Assembly: GCA_025175895.1 (NCBI GenBank)
Contig: CM046004.1
Coordinates: forward strand, 47,791,359-47,855,358
DNA: 64,000 nucleotides
Origin: Wurfbainia villosa
Taxonomy: Eukaryota > Streptophyta > Magnoliopsida > Zingiberales > Zingiberaceae
Reading direction: 5' to 3'
This document shows, piece by piece, positions 11,083 through 22,019 of this stretch. Position numbers and translations under genes: made by a program. The notes under the pieces are model-generated. The model was not told the origin of the DNA, did no database searches, and saw only the letters and a program-made list of their open reading frames with translations. Every line of letters begins with the position of its first letter. The stretch's first letter is position 1.

Positions 11083-13099
11083 TATTGGGATGTATATTGA
11101 AAAGTCTATCTTTTGTATGAACATCTTTATTTTTGAAATAAGAATCACATGATCATTGTATGCATATTTATGGTTATGCATATTGTCCAATACATTACAT
11201 TGTAGATAACATGGTGTGTGGTGTCACACGGGAGATCATGTTATCGGCTCCTTGTAAAGTATAAGTAAAGGCTTACAACCGAGATGACTTTGGACAAACC
11301 ATTGGTATGGTTGTAGTGTGATTTTGTATTGGTTTGTCTTGACCATAGAATCACACTAGTGCACTTTGTGTGTATTGAGCAGGACCGACTTAGAGGTGAT
11401 TCGATTTATTGTTGACTACATAATTGAATCGGAGCTCAGATATTATATTGTATATGCTCTTAATCCCCATATAATAACGGGCACATATACTTAGTACTCA
11501 TTTCTTTGATTTACCAATGGGCGAGATTTATAGATTAAATTGATAGACTCGATAAGTTGGGAAATGATATTATTTATATGGTGTGTCATTGATTATAGGA
11601 GGAAACCGTGTCCTATATATTAGGATGATGATGTCCCCTTGAGGAGCTCATAAGGTTCATCATGTAAACCCTGCAGGTGGACTTGGTCCGGCATGATGAA
11701 AAGATTGAGTGGTACTACTCATGGAGTTAGATGTTGATTAATTAATGGTCAATAAATTAATTAATCGACGGACATTCGAGATCTTAAACACGGGGAGAAA
11801 AATGTACAAATAATATATGGAGCCCATATTAATTTATGGGGGTTGGTGAGGTAGATCAATGATGACCCTCTAGTGGAATGGATTGTCATTAATGGATCGG
11901 ACTTTATGTGGGCTTGATCCATTGGGTGGCCAAGATCCAACTCCTCCTCATGGTCCCTATTGTAGCCTATTTAAACCTCATGAATCTTAGATCAAATGGA
12001 TGAAAATAAAACTCTAGATCCAACGGTAAAGATTAAATCTCTAGATCCGACGGTTGAGATTAAATCTCTAGATCCGACGGTTGAGATTAAATCCTAGAAC
12101 CAATGGTGGAGATTAAAAGGTGGCTTGATCCAAACTCTATAAATAGAGGCTTATGGCTTGGGCGGCAAGGAATCCTAATTAGGTTAGGATTGTGTTTGGG
12201 CGGCTAGGGTTTTGGGTGTTGGAGTAGGCGGCAACAAGAGGAGAAGTTCCTTTCTTCTTCTTCCTAAGGTGTTGCCGGCACCTATCCTACTTCCCTCTAC
12301 TTTGGCCGGTGCTCAACCTATCCTTCTTCCCCTCTCCTTTGGCCGGCAATTAAGAGAGCTAGGGTTAGGGTTTTGGGCGGCTACAAGGTGAAGGGTTGGT
12401 TTTCTTTCTCTTCTCCATGTGTTGGTCGGCGCCCATGCTCTCATTGATTCTCCTTTGGACGGTTACCATACTCCATATTTTCTTCCTTGGCTAGCGGCAA
12501 CATCGAGTCTATTGACTTGGTGGCTGGTTCTAGATAGGAAGAAGAGTTTTGTTTTATGATCTTCCTTTTTTCAGAGTGAACAGGGAAAGGAAGATTGGTG
12601 ATCTAGGTGGCTTCGACTTTTGGAAGATCGTCGCCCACACGACGTCCAAAAGGAGGAAGGACATACAATAGAAGATCAAGAGGTATAACAAGAGGTATAA
12701 TCTTATTTATTTTGATTAGTGTTCTTTTGTATTATGTCTATAATTGTTTTCAATTATATGCATGTTGTATGTGGTTGTTTACTTTATGTATGTGGTTAAA
12801 TATACTTGGACCCCGAACATAAACATAAAAGCCGACGATCCATACATCGTCTATTCCGTGGCTATTCGTAGAATAGAGGTTGGTTGCTTGAACAATAAGT
12901 TTGTTCAAGTGACTACTCTAATCGAATACCACGACGATGAAACGATTGCTTGGGTGATCCCTTTTATCTAGGATTATTTTTTTTTAATCTGGGGACGTAG
13001 ATGGGATCGCAATGAACAAGCGACCGAGTTGAAGTGGGAAGCGAAGTTTCTCCACATTCATGTGGAATAAGAGCTTCGATTCCAAAGGAAAACCCTTCA
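11083..13099 (+). repeat. 3' LTR of element B1
   Basis: 2,017 bp, ending AACCCTTCA. It starts TATTGGGATG where other copies have TGTTGGGATG (41812 has TGTAGGGATG), so the conserved TG has mutated to TA. The 27-bp units and the TATA box at 12139-12146 are kept. Open frames at 12607-12971 lie within the LTR and are not genes. Confidence 0.9.
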
Positions 13100-13916
13100 G
13101 TATTGCTAGATGCCGCTTATTACTTATGTATCTAAAATAGTTTTAGATACATTGCCAATGTTATAAGAGACTATAGGGTCACACACAAATGATATTCTGT
13201 TTTGGAGATTGTTTCTTTTAGTTGGACTAAAAGAACAATTGAGCATGTGGCCAAGACTTGGGTTAGACTCAAACTGGTTAAACTTGAGTTAGACTCAAGT
13301 TGAACCATGGAAGATGATTCATCACCATGCATGATTAATGTGATTAATCATGCATGGGAATCCCAAGGGCCTTGGTATTCATGATGAAGAGGAATACCAA
13401 GGGTCATGGTATTCAATAGGAGATAAGGGCATTGATGGCAAGGGTTGCAAATGGCTTGGTGATTAATGCTTTGAATGTGAAAAGCTAAAAGGGATGAAGC
13501 CAATTGAAAAACGAGGAGGTTTGTTCCAACGTGCAAGCCAAAAAGCCAAGATAAGTGTTCTCTCATCCCTCTTATTCCTCTCCTTCTTCTTCCAAAGGAT
13601 TCTTGGTGTTTTGTTAGGGGTTGCTAGCACAACGTGACTCCAAAACGGGTGGGTGTCAGTGTGGATACCTTAGAGATACAGTTATCCTTACCGTATTGAG
13701 ATCCGATAACATTTGAAAAAGAGGGATTGCGAAGGGCATGCACCGAAGGTATACTTTTCCTTCTAGATAAGATCTAGAAAAGTAGCGTATGAAATGACTT
13801 ATATAGTTTTGCATGGATCTCTGGTGGGATCCGATTTATAGTTATTGTTTCCACTGCGGTTGTGCGAAGTATTCGCCCGCAATGTTGTGAACATCAGTTT
13901 TGGAATTTTCCCAATA
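13100..13916 (+). mobile_element. Solo LTR A, right part
   Basis: Resumes the LTR interrupted by B1. Bases 13100-13133 repeat 4007-4040 with two differences, then the sequence continues as in the D-family LTRs (compare the reverse complement of about 24300-24380). It ends CCCAATA rather than the usual CA, followed by the GTTAA target duplication at 13917-13921. Confidence 0.75.
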
Positions 13917-14390
13917 GTTAAGGGAGAAGCAGATCTAAGGGTTGGCAATGGAGCAAAAGTTGCTGCAGTAGCAAGGGTACTTATATGTTGTGACTTCTTA
14001 TAGGACTAGTTTTAGAGTTGGATGATTATTTTTATATTCCTGCATTAATAAAGAATATTATTTCTATTTCATGTTTGAATAAGAAAGGTTATCATTTGAC
14101 GTTTAGTAATAATTATTGTTACATTACGTTAAATGGTGTTCTTTATGCTACTGGGATATTAAATAATGGAATCTACACGTTAGATACATCCAACGAGATA
14201 TTCAATATCGAACCAAATATCAAACACTCTAAGTTAGATAATCAATTAACCTCGCAATTATGACATTGTCGTCTTGGTTATATAAGCAATGAATGCATGT
14301 CTAAACTGCATAGGCTTGGCATTTTGGAGTCTCATGAATCAAATTCATTAGACACATGTGTTTCATGCTTAAAAGGAAAGATGACTAAAC
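13917..14390 (+). pseudogene. Copia element C, protease end and GAG-pre-integrase (piece 2)
   Basis: Continues piece 1: reading from 13917 gives LVKGEADLRVGNGAK, then from 14018 a GAG-pre-integrase segment (ALIKNIISISCLNKKGYHLT) and the HHCC zinc-finger region to 14390, with a stop at 14261. Interrupted at 14390 by the 2.9-kb solo LTR; integrase resumes at 17310. Confidence 0.8.
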
Positions 14391-14894
14391 TGTAATGCCC
14401 GCAAAATTTCTAGAAATTTTACGAGAATTTTTGCATGATCATAATGGGTATTATGTGGGCTCTTTCAAAAAATAAAAGGAAATAGAGCAAAAAAGGATGC
14501 AAGGCCTAAGGTTTGAACCCTAAACCTCCAAGTAGATGACTAAACCTTAGGATGCATCCAATAACCAGAAGGCCAGTAGGGTTGTGCTATTAGAAGGGTA
14601 TGAAAAATGATAGATAAGGGTAAGGGAGGCTAAGGGACACCTTCAAGTGAATAAATAGGAGTATGAGGAGACAAGAGAACCTAAGTTGGCATTCTCCTCT
14701 TTCTCTTCTTCTTCCCCACCGAAACCCTAGCTCCCCCTTCTTCCATTTCCGAAAACCAACCAAGCAAGAAGAAAGCTCTATTCTTGGCATCACAACCTAG
14801 GGTATATTCTACTACCTAAACAAGCCAAAGGATGTAAGTATCCCCTCACCTGCAGTACAAGTTGTTTCGGTTGATAGTTGTTTAAAAACCTCTT

Positions 14895-15640
14895 TTGAAG
14901 CTCGCAGCCAAGACCCCTTCATGCTTCCAATGATTTTTCCATGCCATGTTTTGAATGAATATGATGATAATATGTAGATAGATAGGCTTGATTGAGGGTT
15001 TGATTCCAAAGCTCTTCTTGAAACTTTCGGCCAAGCCCTATATATGCACTTAATGGTCTACCATGCTATGATCTATATGTTTCCATGCCATGTTTTGTAT
15101 GTATATGAAGATAACATGTGGATAGATAGGCTTGATTGAGTGTTTGATTCCAAAGCATCCTTGAAACTTTCAGCCAAGCCCTATTTATGCTCTTAATGGT
15201 CAACCATGTTATGATCTATATGTTTCCATGCCATGTTTTGTATGTATATGAAGATAACATGTGGATAGATAGGCTTGATTGAGTGTTTGATTCCAAAGCA
15301 TCCTTGAAACTTTCAGCCAAGCCCTATTTATGCTCTTAATGGTCTACCATGCTATGATCTATATGTTTCCATACCATGTTTTGTATGTATATGAAGATAA
15401 CATGTGGATAGATAGGCTTGATTGAGTGTTTGATTCCAAAGCTCTCCCTGAACTTTCGGCCAAGACCTATTCATGCTCCTAATGGTCTTCCATGCTATGA
15501 TCTATATGTTTCCATGCCATGTTTTGTATGTAGATGAAGATAACATGTTGAAAGATAGGTTTGATTTGAATGTTTGATCCCATAGCCCCTTGAAACATTC
15601 GGCCAAGTCCTAGTTGAGCTCCTAATGGTCTTTCATGACA
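14895..15640. repeat. 143-bp tandem repeat inside the solo LTR
   Basis: The marker GATAGG(C/T)TTGATT recurs at 14981, 15125, 15268, 15411 and 15553, spacings of 144, 143, 143 and 142 bp. Units include TTTCGGCCAAGCC and ATGATCTATATGTTTCC. Later copies decay toward 15640. Confidence 0.85.
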
Positions 15641-15999
15641 TGATCTATATGTAATGGATGTTAACATGTGGTTAGTTAGATCTAGTACAAGTTGTTTAGG
15701 GTTTAAATTTTGTTAGAACCCCCATGAAGTTTCGGCCACACCATGTTATGCTTGTCCATGATGTTTTATGCCATACTCTATATGTATATGATGTTAGTAT
15801 GATGCTAGGTAGACCTTGTACAAGTTGTTTTAGTGTTTGAAATCTTAAGAATCCTCCCTTAGGGTTTCGGCCAACCCATGTTCATGCCCTCTAATAATCC
15901 TCCATGCCATGCTACATGTATATAAGATGTTAATATGATGTTAGTTAGACTTTATGATAGCATGATTGGTTTATGTCACTACCTTATGTCCATGTTAAA

Positions 16000-16310
16000 T
16001 TGTATGAATGTATGATTATGTTATGCTCATTGTCATGTTAATTGTATGAATGTATGATTATGTTATGCTCATTGCCATGTTAATTGTATGAATGTATGAT
16101 ATGTTATGAAGAAGGAACATGATATGCTATGATAAGGAACATGATATGTTATAAAAAGAAATATGATATGTTATGAAGAAGGAGCATGATATGCTATGAT
16201 AAGGAATATGATATGTTATGAAAAGAAATATGATATGTTATAAAGAAGGAACATGATATGTTATGAAAAGAAATATGATATGTTATGATAAGGAACATGA
16301 TATGCTACTT
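16000..16310. repeat. AT-rich short tandem repeats
   Basis: About 16000-16100 repeats a unit containing TTAATTGTATGAATGTATGA; 16100-16310 repeats AACATGATATGTTATGA-type units of about 20-25 bp, with variants. A further unit, TTATATGTTCTTGAATGTTT, repeats at about 16690-16830. Confidence 0.75.
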
Positions 16311-17309
16311 TACTTTCTGCATGGCTTGTACCGGACCCTAACAAGGTCCAAGGGATAGGCTCCTACGTGACCCTAGGTCGACGGTCATAGTACAGACCTC
16401 GTACGGGATGGGCCCTAAGTTGCCCTAGGTCGACGGTCATAAGTACGAGCATAGGATGGACTTCTATGTTATGTTGCCCCTAGGTCGACGGACATAATAC
16501 GGACCTGGTACCCTAGTAGGTTCGGGATTAGCTACCTCGGGTCTACTAGGGATGCGCGCAATGATGATGATGTATGTGGTACAATGCCGGGCCCAATATG
16601 TTGAGATTATGTTTAATTCCCTATAAAATATATGTTTTCAAAGAGCATCTTGCATATACTCTTTTTCATGTCTATGTGATTATGATGTTTATATGAATGC
16701 TATGCTTATATGTTCTTGAATGTTTATATGAATGCTATGCTTATATGTTCTTGAATGTTTATATGAATGTCATGCTTATATGTTCTTGAATGTTTATATG
16801 TATGCTATGCTTATATGTTTCTTAAATGATCATGTCACTACTCTATGTCTAATTCTTGATGTATGGCTTTTGTGAGTAGGAAAGGATCTTACTAAGCCTA
16901 TGTGCTTATAGTTTCATGTTCCCTTGTACTGCAGATAAGGGTAAAGAATAACTAAACTAAAGGGAGCAGCAGGAGGGGCAAAGTGTGTGTGGTAGTGACA
17001 TGGTGGAGGAGATCTGTTTATTTTCCCATACTTATGCATGTTTCCCTTTAAGTTTTGCATGTTAGTGTTAAGAGTTGAACTCTACTTGATGTTGATGGTT
17101 GCTACTTGGTGTCCTTTAAGTTGATTATCATGAACTTGAACTAAGTACTTATGCAATGATTATGCATGCTCCATGTTTCATACTTTATGTTTTAAAAAGA
17201 AAAAAAAAAGAAGCTTAAAGTCTTCTGCTGTAAATGTATGTAGTCTTCCGCTGTAAATGCATATATGTATGATTGCATCGCGCCACCTTTAAAAAGGGCG
17301 GGCGTGACA

Positions 17310-17680
17310 TAAACTACATTTCAAAGGAAAAGGTGAACGAGCAGTTGAGATATTGGACCTTATATATACTGATGTATGCGGACCAATGTCAACTCATGCC
17401 GTAAGAGTTTATAGCTACTTCGTTACCTTTATCGATGATTATTCACGATATGGGTATTTGTATCTGTTAAGATACAAATATGAAGTCTTTGAAAGGTTTA
17501 AAAATTTTAGAAAGGAAGTAGAGAAACAACTTGGAAAAAGTATTAAAGTACTTTGATCGGATCAAGGTGGTGAATACTTAAGCTAAGAGTTTCAAGATTA
17601 TCTAAGGGACAATGACATCTTATCCCAAAGGACTCCACCTTACATGCCATAACATAATGGTGTGGTTGAAAGGTGAAACT
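17310..17680 (+). pseudogene. Copia element C, integrase core (piece 3)
   Basis: Encodes the integrase catalytic start (DLIYTDVCGPM and FVTFIDDYSRYGYLYL at 17353-17556), followed by the second acidic motif with stops at 17554 and about 17581. It is cut at 17680 by the gag-only element and continues at 23180. Confidence 0.85.
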
Positions 17681-18873
17681 TGTTAGGGCAATCTCTTGCC
17701 GTAATATGGTTTTGATGGTGTGGCAAAGGGTTTAAGTTAGTTTGATATGTTGATGTGATATGTGCGTTGAAGTCGTGCAGGACTTAGTAATTCGCACATG
17801 GAGCCGTGGCGAGTTTCACATCTCATGACTCGTGCCTTGAGTCGGTGAAGGATAGCTTTGCGGAAGCCGTGCGCTTGGAGCATCCGAGGGACCGCCGGAC
17901 GAGAAGCTTGGAGTGAAGCCGGAGGAAGTAGACTTCGAGGCAAGAGACGCGAAGGAGCATTCTGAGCCGTCGCCGTCTTGATGCCGAGGGCGTGGCGAGA
18001 ACGAAGAGAACCGGCGAGGACTCAGAAATGAGTGGCGGATTGTAACCCGGGAAGGGTAGCTCTTAGGTGAAACTTGGCCATTTGGCCAAGTGTCGGATGA
18101 GTTTTCTAACACGATCATTGCCATGTCATGTGCGATCGGCCGCTCTAATCGAGTGAGTTCGACCGGTATATCGACCGATTGGATTGTAGCCGATCGGATA
18201 CGTCGGCGATCATTGCCAAGACCATCGGTCGATCGCTGGGCGATCGGCCGATCGGTGATCAATAGGGTTTCGACCGAGCCGTTCGTAGCCGGTAGGCCGA
18301 CTACGGAGGCATCGATCGTCGGTGATGAGTCCATCGATCACGCCAAGAGTTCCGTTGGACTACAACGGTCGGGATCCGACGTGTTCGGAGGCCGTTGTAG
18401 TGATGGCGATCATCGCCAAGGACGACCGATCGGTGGTGGCGCCAACCAGGGAAAAACAGCCCTCTCTATAAAGAGAGGGTGTAAGCCTTTGAGAGGCTAA
18501 TGCTCATACTCCAAACGATCTTCCTAGTGCCCCACAAGCTCTAAACTCTTCTTACTTGTCTTTACTTCAATCCTATTGTAAGAAGAGTGATCTTGGTTGT
18601 AAAGGTTACCTCCACCTAGCTTGGTGCAAAGGAGAGACCATTTAGTGGATTGGTTTAACGGAGTGATTCACCGAGGACGAATCGGGGACCGTGGATTAGC
18701 GGCGTAGCCGTGAACCACGTTATACCATCGTGTTAGCGTTTGTTTTATTGTTTGTCTTTTGCTTTGTATTTGTATATTCCGCTTGCGCTAATCTTTTGTA
18801 GACGAGCAATTTACGACGTCCAACGTACGAGGGCTATTCACCCCCCTCTAGCCGGCCATATAGATCCCCTACA
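17681..18873 (+). repeat. 5' LTR of the gag-only element
   Basis: 1,193 bp, TGTTAGGGCA...CCCTACA. It contains a 20-bp palindrome ACTTGGCCATTTGGCCAAGT near 18072, a CG-rich central part dense in CGATCGG-type words (18090-18440), and a TATA-like CTCTCTATAAAGAGAGG near 18463. The first 280 bases are the same as in the 3' LTR, as read by eye, but the middle differs strongly. Open frames inside it on either strand (for example 17816-18334) are not supported as genes. Confidence 0.92.
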
Positions 18874-18875
18874 AG

Positions 18876-18888
18876 TGGTATCAGAGCC
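18876..18888 (+). other. Primer-binding site of the gag-only element
   Basis: TGGTATCAGAGCC, exact initiator tRNA-Met match, two bases after the LTR. Confidence 0.9.
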
Positions 18889-18935
18889 GAGGAAAGCTTG
18901 TCGAGGACTAACCGCCACAACAAGCAACTTTTAAA

Positions 18936-20669
18936 ATGGCCGGCTCCAACATCCATCCTCCGAAGTTTGAAGGAGAATTCGCTTGGTGGAAGAAGCGAAT
19001 GGAGGTATTTTTCGAAACGGATTTTGATATAATGATTACAATGGAATCCGGTTTCGTTTTGCCTAGGGATGAAGAAGGGAAACCAATCGAAAAATCACGA
19101 TGGACTAAGAAGCAAAGAGAGGAGCACCTTGCGAACTCAAAGGCAAAACATCATCTTTTCAATGTGCTCCCCCAACAAGAAATCAACCGAATAGGAGAAT
19201 GCCTAAGCGCCAAGGAGATGTGGGAGAAGCTAATTGAGCTTCATGAAGGCACATCCGAGGCAAAGCTAGCAAGGAGAGATCTCCTCCGCTCCCAACTATC
19301 CAACATCAAATTAGAAAAGGGAGAAAAGGTAATTTCTTTGCATTCTAGATTCAAAGAAATTTTAAATGGACTAACAAGTGTAGGTGAGAAGCTATCAAAC
19401 CGGGATATGGTAATGAAGGCCATAGATGCCTTTCCCCGATCCTCAAAGTGGAGCTCCATGGTGGACTCATTCTATATCTCAAAGAATTTAGAAGTGAGCA
19501 CCTTGGAGGAGTTCTTCTCAACAATGGAACTCCACGAAACTAGGCTTGAGGGAATACAAGAGGAGCCTAAAATTCAACCCTCAAGAGGAGTAGCATTATT
19601 GGCAAATAAGGGGAAGAAGAAGATGGAAATCCCCTCCTCCTCCGATGACGAAGCATCTTCCTCCTCCTCCATGGATAGCACCGAAGAAGCCTATATGGTA
19701 AGGAGGGTAAGACGTGCATTTAAGAATTTTAGATTTGATAAATCTAATGATAGGATGAGAAGACCAAGGGGGAAGGTCATATGCTACAATTGCCAAGGAG
19801 AAGGGCACATAAGGGACAATTGTCCTCTCCTAAACAAGAGCAAGGAAGAAAGGAAAAAGAAAGAAGAAAAGAAGAAGAAAAAGGGGAGCAAGAAAAAGAA
19901 GGAAGAGGAGAAAAAGACAAAGGAGAAGGGAAAGGCTAAGGCTCTCAAGGCAAGGACTTGGGATGATCCATCCTCATCCTCCTCCTCATCATCGGATGAG
20001 GAGAATGCCTTTGTCACCAATTTGGCCTTGATGGCCTTTGATGACTTGGATTGCTCTTCATCCGAAAATGAAGGATCAAGCTCAAATGGGGAGAGCTCAA
20101 GTGAAGGGAGAGCCTCCACATCCTCATCATCCGAAGAAGAAGAGGACATGGAAACTATGGTAACCAATCTCTCACCTAGTAAAATAGTTTCTATGATTTC
20201 TAGTTTAACTAAGGATTTATTTAGGGCAAAGAAGAAAAATAAATGCATGCTTGAACAAATTAAGGAATTAGAACAAAAATCAGAAAAGGCATGCTTAAAT
20301 GATAATATTTCTTCTAGCTTAGATGATGCATGCTCACATGACCTTTATGTGCCATTAGATGTTAGTGATGCATGTATAAATGAAAATAGGGCCTTAAGGG
20401 AAAAGGTAGATTATTTAACCAAAGCCCTAGAAAAATTCACTATTGGCTCCAACACCTTAAATATGATCTTAGGGAGCCAAAGAGTTAGTTTCAACAAGAA
20501 AGGCCTAGGATACAAAGAAAAGAAAAATGAAAAGGCCTATAAATGCCTAATAGCTAGGGGACAAGATAAAAAGAAAGTAATTGCTAGGAAATGGATCCCC
20601 AAGGAATACTTAGTGAACCCAATAGGAAAGAATCTATTTTGGGTTCCAAAATCCATCCTTAAGGGTTAG
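18936..20669 (+). CDS. Intact Sirevirus-type Gag (577 aa)
   Basis: The only large uninterrupted retroelement frame in the window. ATG at 18936 follows the PBS by about 48 bases. Residues 1-230 hold the UBN2/DUF4219-like capsid region (PPKFEGEFAWWKKRME; LHEGTSEAKLARRDLL). A CCHC zinc knuckle CYNCQGEGHIRDNC is at residues 283-296. Then come a Lys/Glu-rich tract (about 300-345), Ser/Asp/Glu-rich acidic stretches (about 350-410), a likely coiled coil and a C-terminal GSNTLNMILGSQR segment that in Sireviruses precedes pol; element F has the equivalent GSKGLDLLLGSQR. The frame ends at TAG with no pol behind it. It could form particles, with enzymes supplied in trans by a related full element; that is inference. 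Confidence 0.92.
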   Translation: MAGSNIHPPKFEGEFAWWKKRMEVFFETDFDIMITMESGFVLPRDEEGKPIEKSRWTKKQREEHLANSKAKHHLFNVLPQQEINRIGECLSAKEMWEKLIELHEGTSEAKLARRDLLRSQLSNIKLEKGEKVISLHSRFKEILNGLTSVGEKLSNRDMVMKAIDAFPRSSKWSSMVDSFYISKNLEVSTLEEFFSTMELHETRLEGIQEEPKIQPSRGVALLANKGKKKMEIPSSSDDEASSSSSMDSTEEAYMVRRVRRAFKNFRFDKSNDRMRRPRGKVICYNCQGEGHIRDNCPLLNKSKEERKKKEEKKKKKGSKKKKEEEKKTKEKGKAKALKARTWDDPSSSSSSSSDEENAFVTNLALMAFDDLDCSSSENEGSSSNGESSSEGRASTSSSSEEEEDMETMVTNLSPSKIVSMISSLTKDLFRAKKKNKCMLEQIKELEQKSEKACLNDNISSSLDDACSHDLYVPLDVSDACINENRALREKVDYLTKALEKFTIGSNTLNMILGSQRVSFNKKGLGYKEKKNEKAYKCLIARGQDKKKVIARKWIPKEYLVNPIGKNLFWVPKSILKG

Positions 20670-21806
20670 AATAACCCTAGGGTAGTCAACCATATGAACA
20701 TGACCTATATCATATTTTGGTTGACTTAGGATGACGGGACAACATTTTTTAGATAGTGTTGGGTGATGATAACGTGCCCATAAATAGGTAATAATGCTTA
20801 AATCATGATGATTAATGTAATTGCTATGTATGTTTTAAATCATGATTTATGATTTTGATATTTGGCATGTTATCATGAGAAATAGGGTTGAATCATGCTT
20901 TAGGTGACACTTTGTTTATTACCATTATATAATACCTAATGCATGGTTATAATTTGATGAAAACATGAGTTTCATGATCATAATGTAGAATTGATTGATA
21001 TATGTCATTATGATCATGTAGAATGTTAGGTTGATACTTAACCATAATAGAATTGCATGAATATATTGGTTAAGTATATACAAATACCCCCTAGGATGCA
21101 TCTCACACTCACTATAGGCTAACTTGATTGCAAACTTAGCATGGGTGAGATGTTAGGATGATACAAATGTCCACTAATGCCTATGACATTTAGATGGTCA
21201 TTTAAAGTATCAAAATAGCAATAATAAATCAATCATGGGGAAGGCTTATGTTTAATTCATAGACATATTGCCCAAAGATCATGGTTGGATATTTCATATG
21301 TTTTCAAAATAATTTCTTACCTTAAAATACATGTATTCATGTTTTGAAACAATTGGATGCAAAACTAGGTAGCTAACTTGATACTAGAATGATCAAAAAC
21401 CTAGTGGTTTTTAGAGCTTTTGGATTTTTGGCAAAAACAAGAAAATATAATGATTTTTCATGAAAAACTATTTTTCATTGATAGATATACTTAAAAGAAA
21501 TATGTTCCCCAAATTTCATGATTTTTTGAATTTTCTGGAATTTTTAATGCATTTCTGAAATTCGTCCAGAAAATCAAAAATTCGGATTCCTTTGTGCGAT
21601 CATTGCCATCCGATAGCGATCGTGGTGGCCTGTAAATCAGAACATTGGAGGCCGAATTCAGTTTGTAAACCTACAACAAGTGGTAGAAATATACTTGATG
21701 CCATCAACAAGTGGTACCCAATTTTTAAATCAACTTGTCATATTTTCCCTCCATTATACTTGATGCCATGAGCTTATAACTTAGTGTTAATCTTTTTGAT
21801 GGTGTC
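20670..21806 (+). other. Non-coding internal region replacing pol
   Basis: About 1.1 kb of AT-rich sequence without a credible reading frame. It includes CGATCATTGCCA near 21598, a word also found in the LTR, and two nearby copies of ACAAGTGGTA. I recognise no pol remnant. Confidence 0.7.
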
Positions 21807-22019
21807 AAAGGGGGAGAAATAAGTATGTTTAAGTTAATTACTTTAGAGGGAGAAATATATGATAGGGGGAGAAAATTTGCATAGAGAGTTTCATGGATTA
21901 AGGGGGAGTTGCATGTTGCTATATCATGTTTATCTTTACATGCTTTCTTACCCTTAGAATTTATATCAAATGTTTTTACCTAATTTAAACGGATTGCCAC
22001 ACATCAAAAAGGGGGAGAT
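21807..22019 (+). other. Array of five polypurine tracts
   Basis: Tracts at 21807-21823 (AAAGGGGGAGAAATAAG), 21845-21855, 21864-21875, 21900-21910 and 22006-22019 (AAAAAGGGGGAGAT, directly before the LTR). Multiple polypurine tracts before the 3' LTR are a described feature of Sireviruses. Confidence 0.8.

Larger units (their letters stand above)
4044..13099 (+). mobile_element. Complete Ty1/copia element B1
   Basis: About 9.06 kb: 5' LTR 4044-6093, PBS 6096-6108, leader, broken gag-pol 7127-11049, polypurine tract 11072-11082, 3' LTR 11083-13099. Domain order gag, protease, integrase, RT, RNase H identifies Ty1/copia; 2-kb LTRs would suit the Angela/Tork group, which I did not test. I count about 11 differences in the first 245 bases of the two LTRs, so it is not recent. 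It sits within solo LTR A. Instead of a 5-bp duplication, a 34-bp stretch of LTR A occurs on both sides (4007-4040 and 13100-13133). Confidence 0.92.
14391..17309. mobile_element. 2.9-kb solo LTR-like insertion
   Basis: Starts TGTAATGCCCGC and ends GGGCGGGCGTGACA, an imperfect terminal inverted repeat, flanked by TAAAC at 14386-14390 and 17310-17314. It has no coding domain. Its size, TG...CA ends and 5-bp duplication fit a solo LTR of a large-LTR family. Ty3/gypsy of the Tekay/Del type has similar ends (TGTAACACCC...), so that assignment is plausible but not proven. Contains a 143-bp tandem array and several AT-rich short repeats. Orientation is not certain. Confidence 0.75.

Noticed and set aside
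14895..15640. Possible CRISPR-like array
   Set aside because: The 143-bp units are contiguous and similar throughout, without unique spacers, in a plant LTR: an ordinary tandem repeat.
17816..18500. Long open frames on both strands (172 and 136 codons)
   Set aside because: They overlap on opposite strands within the CG-rich U3 of an LTR, where stop codons are rare by composition.
19784..20248. 154-codon - frame opposite gag
   Set aside because: Shadow of the Lys/Glu- and Ser/Asp-rich parts of the intact gag on the + strand.
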